Shown: positions 17,279 through 29,039 of the stretch, piece by piece
How positions within the stretch are numbered: position 1 is the first letter of the stretch
How the letters are laid out: every line of letters begins with the position of its first letter
Position numbers and translations under genes: made by a program
Notes under the pieces: model-generated
What the model saw: the letters and a program-made list of their open reading frames with translations, nothing else
Database searches by the model: none
Told to the model about the DNA's origin: nothing
NCBI RefSeq assembly: GCF_030734285.1
Contig: NZ_CP132294.1
Location: forward strand, 1,426,001 to 1,490,000
Direction: 5' to 3'
DNA from: Natronococcus sp. AD-5
Lineage (GTDB): Archaea; Halobacteriota; Halobacteria; Halobacteriales; Natrialbaceae
DNA length: 64,000 nucleotides

Positions 17279-20200
17279 GTGGCGGGTGAGGCGACCGCCG
17301 TCGTCGATCCGGTCCTCCGGGTGCTGGTCGTCGGCGATTCGCGACGGATCGACGCTGTGATGGACGCGCTGTCCGCGCAGTTCGACTCGGTTTCGCTGTT
17401 CCGGGAACGAACGCCCTCGAACGCGATCGCCCGCCTCGAGACGATCGACGTCCACTGCGCCGTCTGTGCGTTCGACGAAACCGACGAGCGCTCGACCGTC
17501 GATCGCCTCCGCGAGCGGGCCGAGTCGCTGCCGATCGTCGCCGTCGTTGACGAACGCACGACGGAGCGCGCGCTCGAGTCGGGTGCGACCGACGTCGTCA
17601 CTCCCGACGACCCGGACGCGCTCGTCGCCGCTCGCGTCAGGACCGCCGCCGAACGGGAACGCTACCGATTCGCCGCGGACGAGTCGGCCTCGAGATACCG
17701 GTCGATACTCGAGGGATCGAACGCGTTCGTCTGGGTGCTCGACGCCGGCGGGGAGATCGCGTACGCGAGCCCGGCGGTCGAATCCGAACTGGGCGCGACG
17801 CCCGACGAACTCGAGCGCCGGCAGCCGATGCGGTTCGTCCACCCCGACGACCGCGACGACGCGCGCGACGCGCTCGACGCCGTCTCGAGCGGGCCCGTCG
17901 GCGCGTCGGAACGCGTCACGGTCCGGCTGCGCCGCGCCGACGGAACCCGGCGCGCGGCCGACCTGCACGCGGTCAACCGGCTCGAGGATCCGCTCGTCGA
18001 GGGCGTCGTCGTGACGATCGCGTCGAGCGTCCCCGACGAGCCGCCCGCCGACGACGTCCGCGAGTCGCTCGATCGCTTCGACGAGCCGCTGTTCGCGCTG
18101 GGGCCGCGGTGGGAGCTCCGCTATTCTAACGACGCGGCGACCGCGCTGTTCGAGGGCGAGCCGCGACCGGGGACCGTCGTCTGGGACGTCCTGCCCGAAT
18201 CGGTTCGGGGCACGTTCGCCGAGCGGCTCCGAGAGGCGCGGGCGACCGACGCTCCCGTCACCTTCGAGACGGCACACCCGGGACTGGAAGCGCCGCTCCG
18301 GGTTCGCGCCGTCCCGTCGGAGACCGGCGTTACCGTTCACGCGCGCGACTCGGCGGCGTCGACCGCGGCGACCGACCGCGACCGGCTCGCGCTCCTCGAG
18401 TCGGTCGTCGACGCGCTCGAGGACGGAATCGCCGTGCTCGAGGGATCGACCGTCGCGATGGCGAACGCGACGCTGTTCGAACTGACCGGGGCCGACGCGC
18501 TCGTCGGACGAGGGCTCGAGGAGGTGTTCGACGACGAACTGGCGGCGGCGATCCGCGAACGCGCCCGGTCGTCGATCGTCAGGTGGATGGATCCGATCGC
18601 GGGCGACCTCGCGCTCGCGGAGCGACGGCCGGTCGACGTGTTCGTCGCCCCGATCCCGGGAGACGAACGCGCGCTCTGTATCGTTCGCGATAGACGACGC
18701 TCGCCCGCCGGTGCGCTGTCGACGATCGAAGCGGCGGTTGCGGCGATCGGCGACGCCGACTCGCGATCGGGCGTGCGGCGGGCCGTCGTCGACGCGGCGC
18801 TCGAGTTCACCGGCGCCGACCTCGTCGGATTCTACCTCGTCGACGAGGGGTCGCTCAGACCGGCGGCGGTCGCGACGCGGGAGCCGCCGTCGCCGCCCGA
18901 TCTTCCGTCCGTCGATCGCTCGACCGTCCCCGTCGACCGCATCCGCGAGGAGGACGGCGCGTCGATCCACGATCGGCGGCCGTTCGAGTCGTTCCTGTCC
19001 CGATCCGGCATCGACGCCGAACGGGTCGCGGCCGTCCCCGTCGGGAGCGGCGTGCTGGTGGCGACCAGCGCGGAACCGCTGGCGTTCGACGCGGTCGATC
19101 TCGCGCCGCTCGAGACGCTCGCTGGGATCGCCGCCGTCGCGCTCGCCGAACGCGAGCACGCCTCGCGCGCGAGGGAGTGGCGACGGGAGAGAGACGAGTT
19201 CGAGGCGGCCCTGGAGCGGTTCCGACGGCTCCGGTCGATCGAACGCGAACTGCTCCGGGCGAACACCCGGGAGGCCGTCGACCGCCGGCTCTGCGAGGGG
19301 CTCGCGTCGCTCGACCTCGACGGCGGCTCGATCGGGCTGGCCTGGGTGGGCGACGTCGCGAGCGGCGGCGAGACGATCCGTCCTCGAGAGCGGGCCGGAC
19401 GCGGTGAAGCGTACCCGGAATCGGTCTCGGTTCCGCGGGATCCGTCGGCCGGAGAGCCGGCGGGGCGAACGGCGGCGACGCTTTCGCCGACGATCGTCGG
19501 AGAGCTGGACGACGCGGACGAGCCGTGGCGCGAACGCGCGCTCGAGCGGGGGTTTCGATCGGCGCTGAGCGTTCCGCTCGTCCTCGACGGGTTTCTCTAC
19601 GGAACCCTCACGGTCTACGCGGACGAACCGAACGCGTTCGACGAGCGCACCCGGAGTGCGATCGAACACCTCGCGGCGGTCGGGGCGTCCGTCATCGGCG
19701 CGATCGAGACCAGGCGCGCGCTGCTCTCCGACGACGTCACCGAACTCGAACTCGTGATCCGAGACGAGACCGAGCCGCTGTCGTCGATCGCGACTCGACT
19801 GGATCGCCCCCTCGAGGTTCGATCCGTCGTTCCGCGATCGGCGGGCGGATCGGTCGTCTTCGCGACCGTCGCGGCGGACGATTCGGAGCCGATCGCCGAC
19901 GCGCTCGCCGGCCTCGAGGTCGTCGAGTCGGTTCGACCGGTCGGGGAACGAGGGGGCGACGCGCTCGTCGAGGTCGTCCTCGCCGAGTCGTCGATCGCAG
20001 CGGTCGTCGCCGACCACGGCGGCGTCGCTCGATCCGCGACGCCGACCGACGATCGCGTCCGCCTCGTCGTGGAGCTCTCGAACACGGTCGACGTCCGCTC
20101 GTTCGTCCGGATGCTCGAGCGGCGGCACCCGGGCACCGAACTCGTCGCCCGCCGCGAGCGCGAGCGGTCGCTCGAGACCGGCCACACGTTCGACGCGGTG

Positions 20201-20404
20201 CTCCGGGAGCGACTCTCCGAGCGGCAGTATCGGACGCTCGAGGCCGCCTACTACGGCGGGTTCTTCGAGTGGCCCCGGGAGAGCACCGGCGAGGAGATCG
20301 CCGACTCGCTCGACGTCTCGCAGCCGACCTTCAGCCGCCACGTCCGGATCGCCCAGGGGAAGCTCTTCTCGCTGCTGTTCGAGGAACTCGACGAGTTCGA
20401 GTGA
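17279..20404 (+). CDS. Bacterio-opsin-activator-like regulator (receiver-like/PAS/GAF/HTH-10)
   Basis: A 1041-residue soluble regulator. It begins with a receiver-like fold (VLRVLVVGDSRRIDAV) that lacks the normal phospho-acceptor context, followed by a PAS domain (SRYRSILEGSNAFVWVLD), two further PAS-like segments, two GAF domains (the second with SALSVPLVLDGFLYGTLTVYAD), the Bat-type dimerisation region and a C-terminal HTH-10 domain (LSERQYRTLEAAYYGGFFEWPRE and DVSQPTFSRHVRIAQGKL). This is the architecture of Bat, which senses light or oxygen in Halobacterium; the signal here is unknown. I chose the GTG at 17279 because the first ATG (17360) would cut the receiver strand, and a G-rich ribosome-binding-like stretch precedes the GTG. 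Confidence 0.88.
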   Translation: MAGEATAVVDPVLRVLVVGDSRRIDAVMDALSAQFDSVSLFRERTPSNAIARLETIDVHCAVCAFDETDERSTVDRLRERAESLPIVAVVDERTTERALESGATDVVTPDDPDALVAARVRTAAERERYRFAADESASRYRSILEGSNAFVWVLDAGGEIAYASPAVESELGATPDELERRQPMRFVHPDDRDDARDALDAVSSGPVGASERVTVRLRRADGTRRAADLHAVNRLEDPLVEGVVVTIASSVPDEPPADDVRESLDRFDEPLFALGPRWELRYSNDAATALFEGEPRPGTVVWDVLPESVRGTFAERLREARATDAPVTFETAHPGLEAPLRVRAVPSETGVTVHARDSAASTAATDRDRLALLESVVDALEDGIAVLEGSTVAMANATLFELTGADALVGRGLEEVFDDELAAAIRERARSSIVRWMDPIAGDLALAERRPVDVFVAPIPGDERALCIVRDRRRSPAGALSTIEAAVAAIGDADSRSGVRRAVVDAALEFTGADLVGFYLVDEGSLRPAAVATREPPSPPDLPSVDRSTVPVDRIREEDGASIHDRRPFESFLSRSGIDAERVAAVPVGSGVLVATSAEPLAFDAVDLAPLETLAGIAAVALAEREHASRAREWRRERDEFEAALERFRRLRSIERELLRANTREAVDRRLCEGLASLDLDGGSIGLAWVGDVASGGETIRPRERAGRGEAYPESVSVPRDPSAGEPAGRTAATLSPTIVGELDDADEPWRERALERGFRSALSVPLVLDGFLYGTLTVYADEPNAFDERTRSAIEHLAAVGASVIGAIETRRALLSDDVTELELVIRDETEPLSSIATRLDRPLEVRSVVPRSAGGSVVFATVAADDSEPIADALAGLEVVESVRPVGERGGDALVEVVLAESSIAAVVADHGGVARSATPTDDRVRLVVELSNTVDVRSFVRMLERRHPGTELVARRERERSLETGHTFDAVLRERLSERQYRTLEAAYYGGFFEWPRESTGEEIADSLDVSQPTFSRHVRIAQGKLFSLLFEELDEFE

Positions 20405-20629
20405 GCCCTTTTCGGACCGGTATACAGATATTACCGGCCGGTATCGGTCGACTACGTTCACGCGTCGGTCCGGCGATAACGCTTCGAGCGCGTGATATAT
20501 GAATACGTATAGCGCTCGTCCGAGGGACGGTGTTGGTATCTAGCCGCCACCACCATGCGCCTCCGCTCGAATCAGCCATTCGATGAGCACGGACCCGGTA
20601 ACATCGATTTATCGCTGTCATCTCCCAGG

Positions 20630-21352
20630 ATGGCGGATCGGCTCGTGAGTCTCGACCTGTCCGCCGACGTCGATCGCGACGTCGACGGCGCCGGCGTCCG
20701 ATCGCAGGCGGAGGGTGGCATCGTCGCACAGCTCCGTCTCCGACACCCGGATCTCGTCCTCCGCCCGTCGCTCCGGCGCGCACCCGAGATCACCGTCGAA
20801 CCCGACTACTGGACCGGCGGCGACTCCGGACGGACGTTCCTGTTTTTCACCGCCTACGGCGCCGAGTTCGACGGGTTCGAGCGAGCCCTCGAGATCGATC
20901 CGACCGTCGCCGATCCCGTTCTCACGGACCGCTACCCCGACCGGCGGGTCTACCGCGTCGCGCTCACCGACCGGGCGATCACGCTCGTCGAGGCGACCGC
21001 CGCCGTCGGCGGCCGGTTGCGAACGTGCTCGAGTTCTCGAGAGGGCTGGCAGTTCCAGCTTCGGTTTCCCAGTCGGGACGCGCTCGTCGCGTTCAACGCG
21101 CGCTGTCGCGAACTCGACGTTTCGGTGACCGTCGAACACCTCCGGCTCGCGGACGGGGAGCGCGAGGGCGTCGTCTCGCTGACCGAGAAACAACAGGAGC
21201 TGCTGGCCGTCGCCTACGAGGAGGGCTACTTCGACGTGCCGCGGCGGATCTCCCAGGACGAACTCGCCGACCGGCTCGACGTCTCGAAGTCGGCCGTCTC
21301 CCAGCGGTTGCGCCGCGCGATCGCCGAACTCTGCGCCTCGTCGTTCTCCTGA
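20630..21352 (+). CDS. HTH-10 family transcriptional regulator
   Basis: A regulator of about 240 residues with a Bat-type N-terminal domain (VAQLRLRHPDLVLRPSLRR, later YWTGGDSGRTFLFFTAYG) and a C-terminal HTH-10 domain (LTEKQQELLAVAYEEGYFDV, DRLDVSKSAVSQRLRRAI). It has no PAS or GAF sensor part, so it may sense through the N-terminal domain or simply bind DNA. An in-frame ATG at 20555 would add 25 residues; I prefer 20630 because homology-like sequence begins later, but the start is uncertain. It lies 225 bases downstream of the large Bat-like gene on the same strand. Confidence 0.82.
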   Translation: MADRLVSLDLSADVDRDVDGAGVRSQAEGGIVAQLRLRHPDLVLRPSLRRAPEITVEPDYWTGGDSGRTFLFFTAYGAEFDGFERALEIDPTVADPVLTDRYPDRRVYRVALTDRAITLVEATAAVGGRLRTCSSSREGWQFQLRFPSRDALVAFNARCRELDVSVTVEHLRLADGEREGVVSLTEKQQELLAVAYEEGYFDVPRRISQDELADRLDVSKSAVSQRLRRAIAELCASSFS

Positions 21353-21659
21353 GAGCGTCGGGAGTTCGTCCGGAGCCGGCCGTAAACGACCGTTGCGTAC
21401 GGATCGAGCGGGTAACGGTGAGGCGATCGCTTTTACCGGTCGCTGTCAAGAACGCCGTGCAGAATACGGAGCTCGTATCCATCGCGACTACTCGCTTTAG
21501 TTCGCACTGGTAAATTCGAACTACCCGAAAGAGAAGCCGCGAACCGAGCGCTGGTCGTTTTAGCGGGGCCGAACGGTGTTCGGAGCAACCTACTACACGG
21601 GACAGCGCGTGTTCGCCGCCGCCGTTCGTTCCAAACGTGGCGCTCGAAAAGAGAGACGT
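21353..21659. other. Gene-free tail-to-tail region
   Basis: The space between the HTH-10 gene and the convergent NTF2-fold gene. I see only short frames with non-haloarchaeal composition. Confidence 0.5.
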
Positions 21660-22046
21660 TTACCGCCACAGCGCGGTATCCGTGTGGTTCGCAAACCGAG
21701 CGATTCGACCGTCGGAGAGGTCGAAGACGTGCGCGAACGGGCTCTCGATCTGTTCGCCCGCCTCGGTCGTGGCGCGGAACGTGCCGAGGGCGACGACCGT
21801 ATCACCGCCGTCGACGAACCGGTCGGGTTCGACTTTGAACGCCTTGAATTCACCCCTGGCCGGCTCGAAGACGTTTTCTAGCACAGCAGCGGGGCTTCGG
21901 TAGGTCCCGCCGAACACGAATCCCTCCGGTTCGGACCACTCGATGTCGTCAGCCATCGTCGCCAAGACGGAGTCGATGTTACCCTCGTTGAACTCGTCGT
22001 ACACCCGCTGCACCGTCTCGATGTTAGTCTGCGTCGCTGATGCCAT
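21660..22046 (-). CDS. SnoaL/NTF2-fold protein
   Basis: A 128-residue protein of the SnoaL-like NTF2 superfamily. The opening helix QTNIETVQRVYDEFNEGNID, then LATMADDIEWSEPEG, and the final strands FAHVFDLSDGRIARFANHTD are typical of this cone-shaped fold. Members include ketosteroid-isomerase-like enzymes, polyketide cyclases and non-catalytic binding proteins; no catalytic assignment is possible here. It is a single-gene unit with the start at 22046. Confidence 0.88.
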   Translation of the reverse strand: MASATQTNIETVQRVYDEFNEGNIDSVLATMADDIEWSEPEGFVFGGTYRSPAAVLENVFEPARGEFKAFKVEPDRFVDGGDTVVALGTFRATTEAGEQIESPFAHVFDLSDGRIARFANHTDTALWR

Positions 22047-22516
22047 TGTCTTTCACCATCTATCATAAAGGACGTGCGGGGAGATAGGTCTACCCGCTGC
22101 AAACACCTCGCTATTCGTCGAACGTAACTGCGGAGTAATTTAACTCACCCGTTATTTCACCGGTGATCGCGTAGATAGCAACACCGTCACGTTACATCGA
22201 TCGCCCGTACTGAGCAATCACCGCTCCTCGATAATCGGCCCTCCGCTCGTGCCGCGTTCGCGCTGTGTATTCGGCAGACCGGACCAAACCACCGAGCTGT
22301 CGGTAAGAGGAGTGTGCCGAATAGAGCGGACGAATGCGGCACGACCCTAGTGATTCGCTCAATCGACTCGAGACTACCCGGTGGAGGACCTGCGAATGGC
22401 TCAGCAAAAAGATAGAGAAGTCCGTTGAACGCCCCGGAACGGGGACGAGACGAAACTACTGCTAACCGCATGTTCCTGTCGTGACCCGAACGATCGCTCG
22501 GACGTCGAGCGGCGGC
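22047..22516. other. Gene-free region
   Basis: A 470-base stretch between two leftward genes. It contains an AT-rich part (22130-22160) that could serve the NTF2-fold gene, and a small hairpin CCCCG-GAA-CGGGG near 22434-22447 just beyond the end of the DUF5786 gene that may act in termination. No supported coding frame. Confidence 0.45.
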
Positions 22517-22699
22517 TTACTCCTCGGACTCCTCGTCTTTCATCGCGCCCAGCTGCGAGACCAGCTGGTCGGTCGAGACGTCGGACTCGAAGGAGAGCTT
22601 CCCGTCGTGGTCGTTCTCGTGAACGTTGACGGCGTCGACGTCCTCGTCGTTCGACTGCTGTTGTTGCTGCTCGGACTCGTCGTAGCTACCAAAACCCAT
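22517..22699 (-). CDS. DUF5786 small acidic protein
   Basis: A 60-residue, very acidic protein starting GFGSYDESEQQQQQ and containing LSFESDVSTDQLVSQLGAMK near its C-terminus, which matches the small haloarchaeal DUF5786 family as I remember it. A poly-glutamine run and a His/Asp stretch (HENDHDGK) are visible. The start at 22699 is chosen because GFGSYD is the usual beginning; three extra codons upstream are ignored. The function is unknown. Confidence 0.78.
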   Translation of the reverse strand: MGFGSYDESEQQQQQSNDEDVDAVNVHENDHDGKLSFESDVSTDQLVSQLGAMKDEESEE

Positions 22700-22835
22700 G
22701 ACAACCACTGGGGAGTGTCCGTAAAAAGGCGTGACGTTTCGATTCGCCAGTGGGTGGGTGTCTCACCCAGTTCTCGGTTCGGAAACCTGTTTCTCGGGGA
22801 CACGCGTACGCGAGTGAACCCCGAAGCGAAGGCGG

Positions 22836-24905
22836 TCACTCGAGCCGCAGGTACTGCCGATCGTACTCCGGTTCGCCCTGGCGCGGGTGGATCGTGATGA
22901 ACGACTCCGGGGGCATGTCGGCGAGTCGCGCGGGGAGATCGCCGAGTTCGGGGTGCCAGCCGACGTCACCCTGGCGGGGCGAGATCGCGACGATGAGGTC
23001 GTCGTCCTCGGTTTGCTCCTCGAGCGTCGGCAGGAGGTGTCCCCAGTCGTCGATCGAGTCGAACTCGGCGGTAACGTCCTCCTCGACGAGCCCGAACAGC
23101 TGCTCGAACTGGTGGCTGGATCCCTCGACGACGAGAACGTTCAGTTCGGCGCCGAGGTTCGCGGCGATGCGCTTGACGAAGTGGACGGCCTCGTAGAACC
23201 CCTCGTGGTGGTCGGCGCCGATCGGAACGACGACGAAGATCCGTCGCGTCGTGTTGATCGGGTGGCCCAGCCGGGAGATGAGCACCGGCAGCGTCGTTCG
23301 TTCAAGCACCTGGTCGATGATGCTCCCGAAGATCCGGTGGCTGAAGCTCTGGGCGGCGTCCCACCCCATGATGATCTGGTCGGCCTGGACCTCGACCGCC
23401 CCCTGGACGACGCCGGAGGCGACGTTGTGATTGACGCGGGCCTCGGTCCGGATGGGAACTTCGGCGGCGCTCCCTTCGGCCGCGAGGTCGTCGAGGGCGG
23501 TCTGGACGTTCGCGATCTGTTGCTCGGTCGGCCGGCTCGTCTCCGGCTGGACGACGGTCATCACGTGAACCGGGTTGGTGCCGCCGTCGCCTTTGACCAC
23601 GAACGACAGCTCGAGCAGCCGGCGCTGGAGTTCGGCGTTGTGCGAAAGCGGCAGCAGGATGTTCGGGTCCTTCGCGCGGCCGCCCTCGCCTTCGACTTCG
23701 CGCTCGAGCGCGAGCCGGTTCGCGGCCCGCTCGGTCAGCCACGGGCTCACGAGCGCGGTTACCAGCAACATGAGGACGACGGCGTTGAGCACCGCCGATC
23801 CGAACAGCCCCGCCTCGTACCCGATGAGCGTGATCGCGAGCGCGGCGGCGGCCTGTCCGATCGAGAGCCCGAAGATGACGCCGCGCTCGTGTTCGTCGTA
23901 GTCCTGAACCCGCGCGACGAGCCACGCCGCGGCGCCTTTCGTCGCGATCATGAGTCCGACGATGAACGCGGCGATCTGCAGCGTCTCCGGGCCGTCGAAG
24001 ACGACCCCGAGGTCGACGAGCATGCCGACGTGCAGCAGGAAGAACGGGATGAAGAAGGCGTTCCCGACGAACTCGACGCGGTTCATCAGCGTCCCGCCCT
24101 GGGGGATGAGCTGGTTGAGCGCCAGTCCGGCGACGAACGCCCCGAGAATGGGGGCGAGCTCGAGCACTTCGGCGAGGCTGGCGGCCGCGAAGATCGCGAC
24201 CATCACGAACAGGAACTCGAAGTAGCTCTCCTCGCTGAAGTTCTGGAAGAACCACCGCGACACCGGCGGGAGGAAGAACCAGGCGCCGCCGAACAGGACG
24301 ACGAGCGAGAGGACGATCTGGCCGAACAGCAGGATCGAGAGCCCGTCCTGTACGGCGCCGATAACGACCGCGAGCACGACCAGCGCGAGCGTGTCCGTAA
24401 AGAGGATTCCGCCGAAGACGGCCGTGACGGCGCGGTTTTTCGTAACGCCGAAGCGGTTGACGACGGGATACGCGAGCAGGGTGTGCGACGCGAACACCGA
24501 CGAGAGCAACAGCGCCGCCCACACGTCGAGGCCGAGGGCCGCGTAGGTGGCGACGGTACCGACGGTAAACGGCAGGAAGAAGCTCGTCAGACCGAACAGC
24601 GCGGCGTTTTCGGGGGCTTCCTTGAACCCCCGGAGGTCGAGTTCGAGTCCGACCGTGAACAGCAGGTAGATCAATCCGACCTCGCCGAGCAGTTCGATCG
24701 CGTCGGAGTGTTCGACGATCCCGAGCGCGCCGGGCCCGATGAGCGCCCCGAAGACCACGATCCCGACGATCCCCGGCTGCCCGAGCCGTTTGACGAGCAG
24801 CGGCCCGATCAGGAAGATGAGCATCGCGAGCGTAAAGATCAGCACGGGCTGCTCGAGTGGGAGCCCAACGCCGTCGGCGACGAACGAGCTAACTGGTGAG
24901 ATCAT
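22836..24905 (-). CDS. CPA2-family cation:proton antiporter with UspA-like C-terminus
   Basis: A 689-residue protein. Residues about 15-400 form a Kef/NapA-type antiporter core of some twelve helices (GQPGIVGIVVFGALIGPGAL, LLFTVGLELDLRGF, SHTLLAYPVVNRFG, APILGAFVAGLALNQLIP, LHVGMLVDLG). The C-terminal ~270 residues are cytoplasmic and contain UspA-like modules (PLSHNAELQRRLLELS, SFSHRIFGSIIDQVLERTTLPVLIS, then a second module near RRIFVVVPIGADHHEGF). Such proteins exchange Na+ or K+ for protons; the Usp part probably gates the channel by nucleotide binding. It is a single-gene unit. A TATA-like box lies about 130 bases upstream. Confidence 0.92.
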   Translation of the reverse strand: MISPVSSFVADGVGLPLEQPVLIFTLAMLIFLIGPLLVKRLGQPGIVGIVVFGALIGPGALGIVEHSDAIELLGEVGLIYLLFTVGLELDLRGFKEAPENAALFGLTSFFLPFTVGTVATYAALGLDVWAALLLSSVFASHTLLAYPVVNRFGVTKNRAVTAVFGGILFTDTLALVVLAVVIGAVQDGLSILLFGQIVLSLVVLFGGAWFFLPPVSRWFFQNFSEESYFEFLFVMVAIFAAASLAEVLELAPILGAFVAGLALNQLIPQGGTLMNRVEFVGNAFFIPFFLLHVGMLVDLGVVFDGPETLQIAAFIVGLMIATKGAAAWLVARVQDYDEHERGVIFGLSIGQAAAALAITLIGYEAGLFGSAVLNAVVLMLLVTALVSPWLTERAANRLALEREVEGEGGRAKDPNILLPLSHNAELQRRLLELSFVVKGDGGTNPVHVMTVVQPETSRPTEQQIANVQTALDDLAAEGSAAEVPIRTEARVNHNVASGVVQGAVEVQADQIIMGWDAAQSFSHRIFGSIIDQVLERTTLPVLISRLGHPINTTRRIFVVVPIGADHHEGFYEAVHFVKRIAANLGAELNVLVVEGSSHQFEQLFGLVEEDVTAEFDSIDDWGHLLPTLEEQTEDDDLIVAISPRQGDVGWHPELGDLPARLADMPPESFITIHPRQGEPEYDRQYLRLE

Positions 24906-25704
24906 TACGGGACGACCGGCTGTCGGCGTCTCGATCCGTTCGCGAGCGTCGTAGCATCGATAGTGACAGGCTATACGGATTTCGCGTTCGTTTGACTTTG
25001 CGTAGGGAGGTCGTGAGCGAGAGATAGTGTGGACGGGTTATAAAATGTCGGATATCGGACTTTGGCCGGAAGAGAGGTGACGAGTACGAGTTAAGAGGGG
25101 ATATCGTCGAAAAGGCGTGCACTATTACGGGAAGTCAGTCGACGAACAGCCACTCTTAATCGCGTACCTCGCCGGGTCGCGTGATTTGCCCGCCTCGAGC
25201 GCACGATCCGACGGCGTTTCGCGCGACTGTTCGCCCGGCGTACCCGGCGTTCATCGACCGATACTGACTGTTTTTCGCACCATACTGCCGATCGATCAGT
25301 CCGTTCGATTAACATACTGGCGCTTCCGGAGGATATCGATTGCAGTTTTAGAGCGTTACGGTGGATAACCACACGATCGTACACCCTTTCTCGACCGGAT
25401 AGCCCACCTCACTGGTCGATCTGACGATTAATCCCGAGACGTCACGAACCGAGTATCCTGCTACTACAGGAATCGGTAGCCCGTCTATAGTAATGGGTTC
25501 AGCAGGTTTTAGCGTGTCTCATGTCCGTGTCTCGTTCACTCTCTCGAACACTCGTCACGGGCGACCGACCACCTATGACACGAGCACGACAATCACGGGG
25601 GACCGTTCGACGGACTGCGCGCGCACGCCGATCGAGGACGACGACCGACGCGAGAGCCGGTTCGAACCGCCACACCGGACGGATCGAGGGACGGTGATCC
25701 GCTG
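24906..25704. other. Large gene-free divergent region
   Basis: A 799-base stretch between the antiporter and glmS. It is AT-richer than the genes. A TATA-like box on the reverse strand (25038-25046) fits the antiporter. Near glmS are GTCTATAGTAA (25483-25493), shared exactly with the glmU-proximal region, and GGTGATC at 25692-25698, which complements the archaeal 16S 3' end six bases before the glmS ATG. Small open frames here are not convincing. A leader RNA or small RNA could be present. Confidence 0.5.
25038..25046 (-). promoter_or_regulatory. TATA-like box for the antiporter gene
   Basis: The forward sequence TTATAAAAT (ATTTTATAA on the coding strand) is a strong TATA match. It implies a 5' leader of around 100 bases for the leftward antiporter mRNA. 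Confidence 0.4.
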
Positions 25705-27519
<1,815 letters not shown>

Positions 27520-27857
27520 CGCGCCGCGATCGCGACTCGCAATTTTCACATTTTCACAGGAAGTTCTCGCGCGGAGTCGCTCGTCCGTCGGTCGCACGTC
27601 GACTCGAGAACGGATCGCCGAGACGTCGGAGCGCGAGACCACCCCCATCGCCTCGACCCCGACGACGACTCTCGTACGACCCGTGCCCGAACCCGATCGG
27701 AATCGTCCGTGGAGGGTCCGCGGCATCGAGTATCGGGCTCGATCGCTGCCCTCCAGGAGCGCTAGCAATCCACAAGATCATAAACCCTTCACCCGAGTTA
27801 TAACGGTTGTGTACGATGCAACGGGAGACAACGGAGGGGTAGCGACGGTCGTGAACC
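27520..27857. other. Gene-free tail-to-tail region with T-tracts
   Basis: The space between convergent glmS and the glmU-like gene. AATTTTCACATTTTCAC at 27541-27557, soon after the glmS stop, has two short T-tracts typical of haloarchaeal termination. A TATA-like GTTATAACG near 27797 has no gene behind it that I can support. Confidence 0.5.
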
Positions 27858-29039
27858 CTAGCGGTCGCGTTCGATGACTTCGCCGGGCATCGTCGTCGCA
27901 CCGCTGTCGAGTTTTAGCCCCGGCGTCAGGCTCGTGTTAATTCCGGTCTTGGCGCCGTCGCCGACGACCACGCCGAACTTTCGGCGGTTCGTCGAGACCC
28001 GGTCGCCCTTGACGGTGAACTTCACGTCGCCGTCGTCGTGTCGGAGGTTGGCGACGGTCGTCCCCGCGCCGAAGTTGACGTCCCGCCCGAGGACGCTATC
28101 ACCGACGTACGAGAGGTGACTGACCGACGCGTCGCGCGAGACGACGCTGTTTTTCACTTCGACTGCGTTCCCGACCGTCGCCCCTTCTTCGATCAGCGTC
28201 GCGCCGCGAACGTACGCGTTCGGCCCGACCGTCGCACCCGACCGGATCAGCGCCGGTCCCTCGATCAGGGCGCCGGGCTTGACGGTCGCACCCTCTTCGA
28301 CGACCACGTTCCCCTCCAGGTGAGCCGCGTCGCTCACGTCGCCGTCGACGCGCCCCTCGAGTTCGCCCAGCTTCCACTCGTTCGCCTCGAGCAGCTCCCA
28401 GGGGCGGCCGACGTCCATCCAGCGCTCGAGCGTGACCGGCGAGACGGTGAACTGGTCGATCACTTTCGCGAGCACGTCCGTGATCTCGTGTTCGCCGCGT
28501 TCGCTCGCCGGCACGTCGAGCCACTCCTTTGCCTCCGCCGGGAACGCGTAGGCGCCCGCGTTCGCGAGATTCGTCGGCGGGTCCGCCGGTTTCTCGACGA
28601 TGTCGGTGACCGCGCCGTCGTTCGTGCTGAGCACGCCGTAGCTGCGCGGGTTCTCGACCTCGATCGCACAGACGGCCGGACACTCCGTGAAGAGCCGGTC
28701 GATCGCTTCCTGGTCGTAGAGGTTGTCGCCGTTCAGCACGGCGAAGGGGCCCTCGAGGTGGTCGCTGGCGGCGTTGACGGCGTGTGCCGTCCCGGCCTGT
28801 TCCTCCTGAATCGCGTACGAGACGGGCACGCCGCGGTACTCGGTGCCGAAGTACTCCTCGACCGTCTCGGCTTCGTAGCCGATGACGAGAATGATCTCGT
28901 CCGCGCCGGCGTCGACGGCGGCGTCGACGGTGTGGGCGGCGAGGGGGCGGTCGGCGACGGGCAACATCGGTTTCGGCACTGACGCGGAGAGCGGTCGAAT
29001 CCGCGTCCCTTCTCCTGCTGCGAGAACGACAGCTTTCAT
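27858..29039 (-). CDS. glmU: Bifunctional sugar-1-phosphate nucleotidylyltransferase/acetyltransferase (GlmU-like)
   Basis: A 393-residue two-domain enzyme. The N-terminal nucleotidyltransferase has the signature VVLAAGEGTRIRPLSASVPKP, then LVIGYEAE, VLNGDNLYDQ and a metal-binding region. The C-terminal part (from about residue 240) is a left-handed beta-helix of hexapeptide repeats (AHLEGNVVVEEGATVKPGAL, SYVGDSVLGRDVNFGAGT) ending in the acetyltransferase region. In archaea this fusion acetylates glucosamine-1-phosphate and attaches UMP (or dTMP). With glmS and glmM beside it, UDP-N-acetylglucosamine is the likely product. It is transcribed away from the DUF7563 gene. Confidence 0.92.
   Translation of the reverse strand: MKAVVLAAGEGTRIRPLSASVPKPMLPVADRPLAAHTVDAAVDAGADEIILVIGYEAETVEEYFGTEYRGVPVSYAIQEEQAGTAHAVNAASDHLEGPFAVLNGDNLYDQEAIDRLFTECPAVCAIEVENPRSYGVLSTNDGAVTDIVEKPADPPTNLANAGAYAFPAEAKEWLDVPASERGEHEITDVLAKVIDQFTVSPVTLERWMDVGRPWELLEANEWKLGELEGRVDGDVSDAAHLEGNVVVEEGATVKPGALIEGPALIRSGATVGPNAYVRGATLIEEGATVGNAVEVKNSVVSRDASVSHLSYVGDSVLGRDVNFGAGTTVANLRHDDGDVKFTVKGDRVSTNRRKFGVVVGDGAKTGINTSLTPGLKLDSGATTMPGEVIERDR

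Noticed and set aside
17237-20461. Open frame of 1074 codons antisense to the Bat-like regulator
   Set aside because: Its translation is arginine-rich with runs such as RRRRSPRR and has no domain, while the opposite strand shows clear PAS, GAF and HTH domains. High GC content removes stops from the antisense frame.
22887-24899. Open frame of 670 codons antisense to the antiporter
   Set aside because: It mirrors the antiporter's limits almost exactly, with a charged low-complexity translation; shadow frame.
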